Origin: Sphingomonadales bacterium
GTDB lineage: Bacteria > Pseudomonadota > Alphaproteobacteria > Sphingomonadales > Sphingomonadaceae
DNA: 8,512 nucleotides
NCBI GenBank assembly: GCA_004292705.1
Contig: RDXA01000156.1
Coordinates: 1-8,512 of the forward strand
Direction of reading: 5' to 3'
The notes beneath the pieces were generated by a model, which had not been told where the DNA came from, did not search any database, and saw nothing but the letters and a program-made list of their open reading frames with translations. Below, in pieces: positions 1 through 5,911 of the stretch; within the stretch, counting starts at the first letter, position 1, and every line of letters starts with the position of its first letter. The position numbers and the translations under genes were made by a program.

Positions 1-337
1 TCACGGGCGCGAGGGGCGCGAGGTGTTCCACTTCCCCGACGGGCGCGAGAAGCTGTTGCCCGTCAATTCCCCGCTGCTGTTTCACTTGCAGAACCTGCGC
101 GACGAAGTGCACCGCTATGTCATCGGCGCGCACCGGGCCAAGCGCTCCAAGGCGATCACGGCGAGCCCGCTCGACGAGATCCCCGGGATCGGCCCGGCGA
201 GAAAGCGCGCGCTGCTGCTGCATTTCGGCACGGCCAGCAAGGTGCGCGCCGCAGCGCTCGAAGACCTCCAGCGCGCGCCCGGCGTCAGCGCCACGGTCGC
301 GCGCAAGGTTTACGATTTCTACCACGCTGGCGGCTAA
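1..337 (+). CDS. uvrC: UvrC, C-terminal end (partial, excinuclease ABC subunit C)
   Basis: This is the tail of UvrC, the subunit of the UvrABC nucleotide excision repair complex that cuts the damaged strand on both sides of a lesion. The gene begins before the window and is read in frame from position 2, giving about 111 residues to the TAA at 335-337. The visible part holds the end of the RNase H-like 5'-incision domain (HFPDGREKLLPVNSP, then LRDEVHRYVIGAHRAKRSKA). After that comes the tandem helix-hairpin-helix DNA-binding region: the first hairpin is DEIPGIGPARKRALLLHFG and the second is AAALEDLQRAPGVSATVARK. Ending just after the second hairpin near YDFYH is normal for the family, so the 3' end looks intact. 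The next gene starts 10 nt after the stop on the same strand, so the two may share a transcript. Confidence 0.95.
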   Translation, partial: HGREGREVFHFPDGREKLLPVNSPLLFHLQNLRDEVHRYVIGAHRAKRSKAITASPLDEIPGIGPARKRALLLHFGTASKVRAAALEDLQRAPGVSATVARKVYDFYHAGG

Positions 338-347
338 ATGGGGCTGC

Positions 348-1172
348 ATGACGCAGCACGCGTTCGCCAGTTTTTCGATGCTCGGCCTTCCGGCGATGAT
401 CGTCGCGCTGCTCATCCTTGCGCATCGGCTGACCCCGGCGCGGGTGTGGAAGACCTTGCCCGTGCAGACCGCGGCGACGCTGGCCTTCCTGTCCTGCTTC
501 GGCCTGCCGGTGCTGATCGCGAATGTCGACAGCCAGGGCGACTACTTCGATGACGAGACCGCCTTGGTCAGCAAGGCTTTCGGTCTGCCTGCGGGTGTGA
601 CCGTTGGCAAGCAGGGCGACAAGAGCCTGCGGCTCGGCGACTGCTGGCGCAATGCGGTAACTTGGCGGTCGGAGGTGACCTTCCCCAACGCCGATGCGTT
701 CTACCATTGGCTCTATGGCAAGGGCCACAGGCAGAGGATCGCCGCGCAAGTCGCCGACTATTTCGGACAACCGCCCGCACGGGTGAGTGTCGCGCCCGGT
801 GCGCTCGACCTGCTCCCGCGCGATCCGCGATATGTGCTGTCGAGGGACCGCAGTTCCTACGATCTCAACATCCGGATCCTGACCTATAACAAGTCCTTCG
901 TTTGCACAGCTATCGAGCGGGGCGACGATGGCAGCATCACCCTGCGCCGCTGCGATCCGATTGCCGAGGGCGGAGACATGGGCAATGCGGGGCAGGTGAT
1001 CCTGCGGCCCGATGTGAGCAAGCAGACGCTTGAAGGGCACATCTATTATGCGCGCGGACCGTACACCTGCACCAATCCGCTGCGCCGCGCGCTGAACGAT
1101 GTGCTCGGCCTGCCCCATCCTGAGGGCGGGAAGCCCAATACCCGGATGGGCGAAAGTCTGCCGATCTTGTGA
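348..1172 (+). CDS. Unrecognised membrane-anchored protein, two predicted TM segments
   Basis: I do not recognise this 274-residue protein. It has two hydrophobic segments near the N-terminus, about residues 8-26 and 37-58, separated by a short basic stretch (HRLTPARVWK). A soluble domain of about 210 residues follows. With both termini on the same side of a two-pass anchor, the first loop would face one side and the soluble domain the other; the acidic segment after TM2 (DSQGDYFDDE) suits either face, so topology is open. The soluble part has four cysteines (99, 186, 202, 241); C186 and C202 could form a disulfide if exported. Start choice: the ATG at 348 lies 10 nt after the uvrC stop. The only ribosome-site candidate is a weak GGGG at 340-343. 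An ATG at 378 is possible but would cut into TM1. The opposite-strand reading frame over this gene looks like a high-GC shadow. Confidence 0.8.
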   Translation: MTQHAFASFSMLGLPAMIVALLILAHRLTPARVWKTLPVQTAATLAFLSCFGLPVLIANVDSQGDYFDDETALVSKAFGLPAGVTVGKQGDKSLRLGDCWRNAVTWRSEVTFPNADAFYHWLYGKGHRQRIAAQVADYFGQPPARVSVAPGALDLLPRDPRYVLSRDRSSYDLNIRILTYNKSFVCTAIERGDDGSITLRRCDPIAEGGDMGNAGQVILRPDVSKQTLEGHIYYARGPYTCTNPLRRALNDVLGLPHPEGGKPNTRMGESLPIL

Positions 1173-1220
1173 GGCGGGTCATGCTGCGGCGACCGATCGG
1201 GCCGCCGTAGCCGACCCGTC
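1173..1220. terminator. Long hairpin between convergent genes, probable bidirectional terminator
   Basis: An outer stem pairs 1173-1180 with 1213-1220 (8 bp, one G-U). After a small internal mismatch an inner stem pairs GCTGCGGC at 1183-1190 with GCCGTAGC at 1204-1211 (8 bp, one G-U). The hairpin fills the gap between the stop of the plus-strand membrane protein (1172) and the stop of the minus-strand OmpA gene (1223). Neither side carries a clear T-run, so termination strength is uncertain. Confidence 0.55.
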
Positions 1221-1222
1221 CC

Positions 1223-2128
1223 TTACTGCCCGTCGAGCGCCTTGCTCACCAGCACATTGACCGAGACGCGGCGGTTCTGCGCGCGGCCTGCGGCGGTGGT
1301 ATTGTCGGCGGCCGGATCGGCGGTCGCCATGCCGGTGGGGGAGAGCATCCGGTAGGGCTTCCACTTGCACACCTGCTGGAGGTGATTGACCACCGCCGCA
1401 GCGCGCTTTTCGGACAGCGCCTGATTCACTTCCTCCGAACCGGTAGAATCGGTGTAGCCGAGCACGAGCATCAGCGAATTCTCGTTCGCATTGGCGGCCT
1501 GCGCCGCGTAACACAGCTCGGCCTTCGCCGCGGGCGAGATCACCGCCTTGCCCGTGTCGAAATAGACGTTGGTGGTGCTCTTCAGATTGTACTTGTCGAT
1601 ATCACCCAAACGCCCGCGCAGCGCTTCGGTGGCGGCGGCGTTCTGCTTGATCGCCGCGCCCTGTTCGCCGAATTGCTGCTGGGTGCCGCCGCGGATCATC
1701 GCCGCGATCTGGCGATCGTCGCTGTTGAAACGGACCTCGCTGGCGACCAAGCCCTCGCCATATTGGGCGGTCTTCACGATGACCGGCAGACCGTTGATCA
1801 GCGCGCTCTGGTCGAACGTCTTGTTGCCGATGCCGAGGAACCCGCCGCGCGTGCGGATTTCGGTCTCGGGGTGAAGGGTCACCATGGTGGTCGAGCCGTC
1901 TTCGGCGGTGATTTGCAGACGCGAGCCCTTGCGGGCCGAGATGATGCCGGTCACCCGCTGGCCTTCCGTCATTTCAGCGAGCGGCGGCAAGGTGCCATAG
2001 ACGGTGGTCAGGACTTCGCCTGCGTCATCGGCTGGCGGCTGACTCTGGGCGGAAAGGCCTGTGGCGGAGACGGCCCCCAGCACGAAAGACAGCGCAAGCA
2101 TGCGCGGGTTGAAATTGGTGATGCTCAC
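1223..2128 (-). CDS. Exported OmpA-family protein with peptidoglycan-binding domain
   Basis: This is a predicted cell-envelope protein of 301 residues that should bind peptidoglycan non-covalently. It begins with a signal peptide: hydrophobic core MLALSFVLGAVSATG at about 10-24, likely cleavage after LSA near residue 27. Residues 40-137 form a beta-rich domain (RVTGIISARKGSRLQITAEDG, roughly) that resembles small DUF5666-like barrels; this is a guess from pattern. A linker rich in Q, A and E follows. The OmpA-like domain spans about 185-296. It carries VYFDTGKAVIS, GYTDSTG with D227, and NQALSEKRAAAVVNHL with R242, the Asp and Arg positions that contact diaminopimelate in OmpA homologues, and ends in QNRRVSV. 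C206 and C254 may form a disulfide. I prefer the GTG at 2128 because AGGAG lies 10 nt upstream and it gives a normal signal peptide; an ATG at 2167 would add 13 residues. There is no transmembrane beta-barrel. Confidence 0.85.
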   Translation of the reverse strand: MSITNFNPRMLALSFVLGAVSATGLSAQSQPPADDAGEVLTTVYGTLPPLAEMTEGQRVTGIISARKGSRLQITAEDGSTTMVTLHPETEIRTRGGFLGIGNKTFDQSALINGLPVIVKTAQYGEGLVASEVRFNSDDRQIAAMIRGGTQQQFGEQGAAIKQNAAATEALRGRLGDIDKYNLKSTTNVYFDTGKAVISPAAKAELCYAAQAANANENSLMLVLGYTDSTGSEEVNQALSEKRAAAVVNHLQQVCKWKPYRMLSPTGMATADPAADNTTAAGRAQNRRVSVNVLVSKALDGQ

Positions 2129-2138
2129 AGTCTTGATG

Positions 2139-2143
2139 CTCCT
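2139..2143 (-). promoter_or_regulatory. Ribosome binding site that favours the GTG start of the OmpA gene
   Basis: On the minus strand AGGAG is followed by a 10-nt spacer and GTG at 2128. The alternative ATG at 2167 has only an AAGGG-type site 5 nt upstream, so both starts are usable in principle. The GTG start gives the better signal peptide. Confidence 0.5.
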
Positions 2144-2208
2144 GTGGTTCGGGCCGCGATCCCTCATGCTGACCCTTCATTGGCATTGTGCGCGAGACGG
2201 GGTTGTTG

Positions 2209-2222
2209 AGCAACAGGTTGCT
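2209..2222. promoter_or_regulatory. Perfect 14-bp palindrome upstream of the OmpA gene, possible operator
   Basis: AGCAAC-AG-GTTGCT has two perfect 6-bp arms around a 2-bp centre. It lies about 80 nt upstream of the preferred OmpA start and overlaps the weak -35 candidate. Its form suits a dimeric regulator, but I cannot name a regulator family from it, and chance is a real alternative. Confidence 0.25.
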
Positions 2223-2419
2223 GGCAGATGAACGTCCATTGCGTGATACCTGCGGGGCAGGCCATCAGGGCATGGGATGCGACGAGCCGAGGTGGCGTTG
2301 CCAAGGCATTATGAAGGACGGCCGACCAAACTCGTTACGGCGACCGGGTCAGCATAGCGCCGACGCAGTCAGGTTCGCACATGATGTGCTGTGCCACCCC
2401 GCAGCTCTATCTGATGGGC

Positions 2420-3916
2420 TTACGCGACCGCGAAGCGCCTTGCATGGAACGCGGCATCTGCGCGCAGCTGGTCATGCTCGACCCATACGGAGTGTGTGCC
2501 TGAACAGAGCTTGTGCGGCAACGCAAGGCGGCAGATCGGCCCTTTGGCGACGTCGCTCGCATCAAGGATTGCGCATTCGGAGGTGCCGGTGTTCTCGTCG
2601 ATGAGGAAGGTGACCAGGTAGCCATCGTCTTCTGCGCTCGCACCCTTGCGCGGGACCATCGGGCTTTCGCTGGCATAGACGCCCTCCGGCAGGCGGTAGA
2701 CCTGTTCCTCGCCCGTTTCGGTGTCATGCCGGACATAGCCGTTGAACAGGAACCAGCCGGGCCGGGTGGTGGTCGACCAGACGTAGCGGCTCTTGTGCAT
2801 GGCGGCGCGCGGGTTGATCATCCCGAATTCGACGATGCGATCAGACAGGCGTTCCTCGCGGGTCTCGCCGGTCTTCAGGTTGAAACGCCAGCGATGCAGG
2901 CGGGACTGGAACGAGTGTTCGTCCACGTAGGCCATCATGTGGCTGTAGCGGCCCATCTCCTCCAGCGGATCGGGCATGGGCTTGGCCTGATGATAGCCTT
3001 CGAGGATGACTTCATCCCCCTCTTCCCACGCGTTGGTCCAGTGCAGGACATAGGTGGGCGCAGCCTCAAACCAGCGGATGTCCTCGGGCTGGCCGTGGCG
3101 CGGGATCAGGGCAAAGCGGGTCGGCACCCCATCATGGATGCGCGCGGCATGGATGTTCCGCCCGAGCAATTCCTCGTCCCAGAACAGCGGCATATCGTTG
3201 AGGATCGACCAGTTCTTGGTGATCGCCATGTCATGCGGCAAGCGCGGCCCCGGCAGCGGCACAGGGACGTAATGCACCAGCTGGCCTTCGCGGTTCACCA
3301 CCCCGTAATGCATGAAAGGCGCGTGCTTCGAATAGTTGAAGAACATCAGCTCGCCGGTGTCCTCGTCGACCTTGGGGTGCGCCGAGATCCCGTCCAGCGG
3401 CACCCATGGGGCCTTGCCCCGGCTGCCGAGTGTTACGGGATCGAGCATCCACGCCTCGCCGCACTGGTAGAGCGTGGCATAGGCCGTCCCGGCATGGACG
3501 ATGATGTCGGTCGAGCCGGTATCCTTGAGGCCCCCGTGCGCGCCGAAACCGGGGCGCTTTGACGTCCCCCAAGGGTCCATCAGCCCGCCCCACAAGGAGT
3601 GGCCCGCGATCTGCTCCGCCTCGAAGCAATGGGTGCGCACGAAGCGGTTGCGATAGCTCGCCTTGCCGCCGGAGATGTTGATCTGATGGATCATCGCATC
3701 ACCATCGAACGGATGGTGACGGCCGAGCGGCTGGTGCACCTGGTTTTCGGTGTTGCGCAGATAGATGCCGTCGATGTCGGGAGGAATCGCGCCCGCGATC
3801 ACCGGCAGTTCGGCCACGTCGGCTTCCTCGTGCAGCGGCGTCCACGGCCCCGTCAGGTAAGGGTGGTTGGACGGCTCCAGCGAGGTTTTTACTGGCGGAT
3901 GGCGCGTGATCTGCAT
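2420..3916 (-). CDS. Carotenoid oxygenase family protein (lignostilbene dioxygenase / carotenoid cleavage type)
   Basis: This 498-residue enzyme belongs to the non-haem Fe(II) family of carotenoid cleavage and lignostilbene dioxygenases, which split a C=C bond with O2 into two carbonyl products. It is probably cytosolic; there is no signal peptide. The four iron-binding histidines are present in normal order and spacing: H180 (GISAHPKVDE), H228 (LPHDMAITKNW), H292 (YVLHWTNAWEEGDE) and H475 (CSGTHSVWV). Second-shell glutamates fit E363 (IVEFGMINPR) and E417 (ASESPMVPRKG). The N-terminal blade motif GIYLRNTENQV and HHPFDGDAMIH are also typical. Length matches the family. Start choice: GGGAG lies 7 nt before the ATG at 3916; an in-frame start at 3988 would add 24 unlike residues. 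The substrate is unknown: sphingomonad relatives cleave lignin-derived stilbenes, while others act on carotenoids or apocarotenoids. It is divergent from the stress protein gene across an FNR-type site. Confidence 0.9.
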   Translation of the reverse strand: MQITRHPPVKTSLEPSNHPYLTGPWTPLHEEADVAELPVIAGAIPPDIDGIYLRNTENQVHQPLGRHHPFDGDAMIHQINISGGKASYRNRFVRTHCFEAEQIAGHSLWGGLMDPWGTSKRPGFGAHGGLKDTGSTDIIVHAGTAYATLYQCGEAWMLDPVTLGSRGKAPWVPLDGISAHPKVDEDTGELMFFNYSKHAPFMHYGVVNREGQLVHYVPVPLPGPRLPHDMAITKNWSILNDMPLFWDEELLGRNIHAARIHDGVPTRFALIPRHGQPEDIRWFEAAPTYVLHWTNAWEEGDEVILEGYHQAKPMPDPLEEMGRYSHMMAYVDEHSFQSRLHRWRFNLKTGETREERLSDRIVEFGMINPRAAMHKSRYVWSTTTRPGWFLFNGYVRHDTETGEEQVYRLPEGVYASESPMVPRKGASAEDDGYLVTFLIDENTGTSECAILDASDVAKGPICRLALPHKLCSGTHSVWVEHDQLRADAAFHARRFAVA

Positions 3917-3923
3917 GGTCTCT

Positions 3924-3928
3924 CTCCC
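3924..3928 (-). promoter_or_regulatory. Ribosome binding site fixing the carotenoid oxygenase start
   Basis: On the minus strand GGGAG is followed by a 7-nt spacer and the ATG at 3916. It supports this start over the longer in-frame option at 3988. The divergent stress protein gene has the same GGGAG with the same 7-nt spacing. Confidence 0.6.
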
Positions 3929-3996
3929 GTCAGGAAGACTAGCAATGCCCAGCGGGCTGGCAAGCTGGTATGATCGCTGGCCGCACATGAGGAATT

Positions 3997-4010
3997 TTGA
4001 TCACGGTCAA
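3997..4010. promoter_or_regulatory. FNR/FnrL/FixK-type binding site in the divergent promoter region
   Basis: TTGATCACGGTCAA matches the FNR/Anr consensus TTGAT-N4-ATCAA at 9 of 10 defined bases, and fits the alphaproteobacterial FixK/FnrL form with GTCAA as the right half. Its centre is 60 nt upstream of the stress protein ATG. If it works as a class II site (centre at -41.5), transcription would start near 4045. A -10-like AATCAT at 4033-4038 (4 of 6) sits at the expected distance, and no good -35 is seen, which suits activator dependence. The site is also about 87 nt upstream of the divergent carotenoid oxygenase start, so it may serve both genes. The site is seen directly; its regulator and effect are inferred. 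Confidence 0.7.
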
Positions 4011-4063
4011 AGCCAACGCCGTCTTGCGAAGCAATCATCATCGGCATCAGTGGGAGACACGCC

Positions 4064-4879
4064 ATGAAATCGATCTTGCTTCACATCGACCATGACAGCG
4101 CCATGAGCGCGCGCTTGCAGGTGGCGCTGGATATCGCCCGGTCCACCAATGGTCACATCACTTGCCTTCAGGCGGTCAGCTACGAGGTGTTGGCCCCGGG
4201 CGACTTCAATGGCTCGGCAATCGCTGCCGCGATGCCGGTGATCAAGGAAAATGCCGACAACCTGCGTGCCCAGATTGAAAAGGAGTTGGAACACGAAGGC
4301 GTGCCCTGGGACTGGCGCTTCGTCTACGGGATCGCGCCGCATCGCCTGCTCGAAGCTTCGCCGCTGGCGGATATCGTCATTGTCGGCCCGGCCGAAGCGG
4401 GCAGCGACGGACGCGGGCCCTCAGCACTGGTCGGCGATCTGGTGCTCAAGGCGCCGGTGCCGGTCTTGGTGGTTCCCGGGGATGCGAAGAGTTTCGATGT
4501 CGGTGCCCCGATGCTGGTGGCGTGGAACGGATCGTCCGAAGCAGCACACGCGCTGCGGGCAGCCGTCCCGCTGCTGGCGTGCTCATGCAAGGTCACGCTG
4601 GCCAGCATTGCCGAAACATCCGAAAAGGCACGCTTCGATTTTCCGTCGACCGAAGGGGCCAGATATCTCAGCCGCCACGGGATCGAGTGCGAGGTCGTCG
4701 AAATTCCGCGCGGCGCAGCGGCCATCGCCGAAACGCTGTTTTCAGCGGCGCAGATGCGCGAATGCGGGCTGATGGTGATGGGTGCCTATGGCCATTCGCG
4801 GCTGGCCGAACTGCTGCTGGGCGGGGTGACGCGCCGGATGCTGAGCGAGCCGCAGATGCCTGTCCTGCTGGCGCATTGA
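4064..4879 (+). CDS. Universal stress protein with two tandem UspA domains
   Basis: This is a soluble 271-residue protein with two UspA-type alpha/beta domains, about residues 1-138 and 146-271. The C-terminal domain keeps the ATP-binding pattern G-2x-G-9x-G as GAYGHSRLAELLLGGVTRRML in outline, with G240, G243 and G253, followed by the usual short strand PVLLAH. The N-terminal domain starts with the typical KSILLHIDHD strand but has a degenerate loop (VGPAEAGSDGRGPSALVGD), so it probably does not bind ATP in the usual way. Such tandem proteins are linked to survival under energy or oxygen limitation in several proteobacteria. The ATG at 4064 has GGGAG 7 nt upstream. An FNR/FixK-type box lies 54 nt upstream of the start codon, suggesting induction at low oxygen. 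It is transcribed alone, converging on the tesB operon. The biochemical role is not readable from sequence. Confidence 0.93.
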   Translation: MKSILLHIDHDSAMSARLQVALDIARSTNGHITCLQAVSYEVLAPGDFNGSAIAAAMPVIKENADNLRAQIEKELEHEGVPWDWRFVYGIAPHRLLEASPLADIVIVGPAEAGSDGRGPSALVGDLVLKAPVPVLVVPGDAKSFDVGAPMLVAWNGSSEAAHALRAAVPLLACSCKVTLASIAETSEKARFDFPSTEGARYLSRHGIECEVVEIPRGAAAIAETLFSAAQMRECGLMVMGAYGHSRLAELLLGGVTRRMLSEPQMPVLLAH

Positions 4880-4886
4880 TGGTCTT

Positions 4887-4906
4887 CGCAGCCCCTCCGG
4901 GCTGCG
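4887..4906 (+). terminator. Hairpin after the universal stress protein gene, probable terminator
   Basis: CGCAGCCC (4887-4894) pairs perfectly with GGGCTGCG (4899-4906) around a 4-nt loop, starting 8 nt after the stop codon. There is no T-run downstream, so it could be a factor-assisted terminator or simply the first of several hairpins in this gap. Confidence 0.45.
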
Positions 4907-4987
4907 GCATCCTCGCTCACACGGCCTGAAGGCCGCATCGCTCCGGTCGCGCGGTCGCGCTTGCGGCGCTGCGCGCCGAGGTGCTGT
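4907..4987. repeat. GC-rich cluster of short inverted and direct repeats between convergent genes
   Basis: This gap holds CGGCC-TGAA-GGCCG (4922-4935), a perfect tandem duplication of GGTCGCGC (4945-4952 and 4953-4960) that also lets GCGC arms pair at 4949-4960, and CGGCG-CTGCG-CGCCG (4964-4978). Together with the terminator-like hairpin at 4887 it makes four stems in about 90 nt. The look is that of a dispersed REP-like intergenic element, or of a two-way terminator array between the stress protein and tesB. Which of these it is cannot be told from one copy. Confidence 0.4.
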
Positions 4988-5911
4988 CTAGGAGGAGACC
5001 TTTTTCCGCATCATGCCTTCCTGCGCGACGCTGGCCACGAGTTCGCCGGCAAGGTTGAAGATCCGCCCGCGATTGAACCCGCGCCCGCCGCCGCTCCACG
5101 GGGCGTCTGTGGCATAGAGCAGCCATTCGTCCGCGCGGGCTTCACGGTGGAACCACAAGGCATGGTCGAGACTCGCGCCGACCAGTTCGCCCCGCATCCA
5201 GCTCAGACCATGCGGCAACGCGCTGGTGCCGAGCAGGGTGTAATCGCTGGCGTAAGTGATGATCGCGCGGTGCAGTTCGGGCGTGTCCGCTGTGCCCGTG
5301 ATCGGGGCGCAAACCCGGAACCAGCTGTGTGCGCGCGGTTCGCGCGGTTCGGTGCTCATCCAGTGCAGGCGGTCAGTGGTGCGCATTTCGATCGGGCGCG
5401 GGCGCAGCATCATCCGGCGCTGCTGTTCGCTGAGGCGGTCGCCCCAGGCTTCCGCGATCTCGCGGCGTTGTTCCATGTCGGGGCGCAAATCATCGGGGCC
5501 GGGCACATCGGGCATGGGCGAATCGACATGCTCCAACCCCTGTTCCGGCAGCTGGAAGCTGGCGGTGAGGTTGAGGATCGGTACCGGCGTCCCGTCCTCG
5601 CCTTCCTGACTGGCTACCACCCGGCGGTTGGCAAAGCTGCGCCCGTCGAAATCGCGTTCGATGCGGTATTCGATGGGCGTCCCCTCACGACCGCCGCGCA
5701 GAAAATAGGCATGGAGCGAGTGCGCGCACTTGCCCTCTGTCACGGAGCCTTGCGCCGCCTGCAATGCTTGCGCCAGCACCTGCCCGCCGAACACCCGTCC
5801 GATCCCGTCAGTTTGTGGCGGCCCGGCGTAGACATCGGCGGCGCGCTTTTCGACCGTCAGCAGGCGCACAAGGCCTGCGACCAGTTCATCGGGGGTAGGT
5901 GTCGTGATCAT
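4988..5911 (-). CDS. tesB: Acyl-CoA thioesterase II (TesB family)
   Basis: This 307-residue protein is a double-hotdog acyl-CoA thioesterase that hydrolyses acyl-CoA to free acid and CoA, and is expected in the cytosol. E. coli TesB has 286 residues, so length fits. The N-terminal hotdog shows GRVFGGQVLAQALQAA, then HSLHAYFLRGG and YRIERDFDGRSFANRRV. The C-terminal hotdog has ITYASDYTLLGTSALPHG with D223, ASLDHALWFHR with S247, and SVAQEGMMR with Q297. These match the Asp-Thr-Gln catalytic set of E. coli TesB (D204, T228, Q278), with Ser in place of Thr. The ATG at 5911 overlaps the stop of the upstream oxygenase by 4 nt (ATGA), and no Shine-Dalgarno is visible, so translation is probably coupled. 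It is the last gene of a three-gene operon. A longer in-frame extension to 6043 reads through the upstream gene and is rejected. Confidence 0.92.
   Translation of the reverse strand: MITTPTPDELVAGLVRLLTVEKRAADVYAGPPQTDGIGRVFGGQVLAQALQAAQGSVTEGKCAHSLHAYFLRGGREGTPIEYRIERDFDGRSFANRRVVASQEGEDGTPVPILNLTASFQLPEQGLEHVDSPMPDVPGPDDLRPDMEQRREIAEAWGDRLSEQQRRMMLRPRPIEMRTTDRLHWMSTEPREPRAHSWFRVCAPITGTADTPELHRAIITYASDYTLLGTSALPHGLSWMRGELVGASLDHALWFHREARADEWLLYATDAPWSGGGRGFNRGRIFNLAGELVASVAQEGMMRKKVSS

Larger units (their letters stand above)
2129..2419. other. Gene-free interval between two minus-strand genes
   Basis: This 291-nt stretch lies between the stop of the carotenoid oxygenase and the start of the OmpA gene. 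It should hold the 3' end of one and the promoter of the other. I see three short inverted repeats: AGCAACAGGTTGCT (2209-2222), CCTGCGGGGCAGG (2249-2261) and GCACATGATGTGC (2377-2389). None is followed by a T-run. A weak minus-strand promoter for the OmpA gene is possible (TTGCTC, 17-nt spacer, CACAAT, just upstream of position 2180), but it matches consensus at only 3 and 4 of 6 bases. An open frame crosses the region on the plus strand but runs on into the oxygenase antisense and has no family signature, so I do not call a gene. Confidence 0.5.

Noticed and set aside
338..553. Short plus-strand frame starting at the first ATG after the uvrC stop
   Set aside because: It ends early inside the membrane protein gene and its product is low-complexity. 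The ATG at 348 opens the long frame.
285..1118. Minus-strand open frame of 277 codons opposite the unrecognised membrane protein
   Set aside because: This was the closest call, because the plus-strand gene has no family match. The plus frame has two clean membrane segments, follows uvrC by 10 nt and ends at a hairpin. The minus frame runs into uvrC and is R/G/Q-rich.
1382..2209. Plus-strand open frame of 275 codons over the OmpA gene
   Set aside because: It is antisense to a protein with a signal peptide and clear OmpA motifs. Its translation is rich in R, H and G with no family pattern, as expected for a high-GC shadow.
2377..2389. Palindrome GCACATGATGTGC as terminator of the oxygenase gene
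   Set aside because: The loop is too small for a good hairpin and no T-run follows on the minus strand.
2188..2604. Possible small plus-strand gene in the 2129-2419 gap
   Set aside because: More than a third of it is antisense to the oxygenase C-terminus. There is no Shine-Dalgarno and no protein pattern.
2513..3562. Plus-strand open frame of 349 codons over the carotenoid oxygenase
   Set aside because: The minus strand encodes all four iron-binding His motifs. The plus frame has no recognisable domain and no ribosome site.
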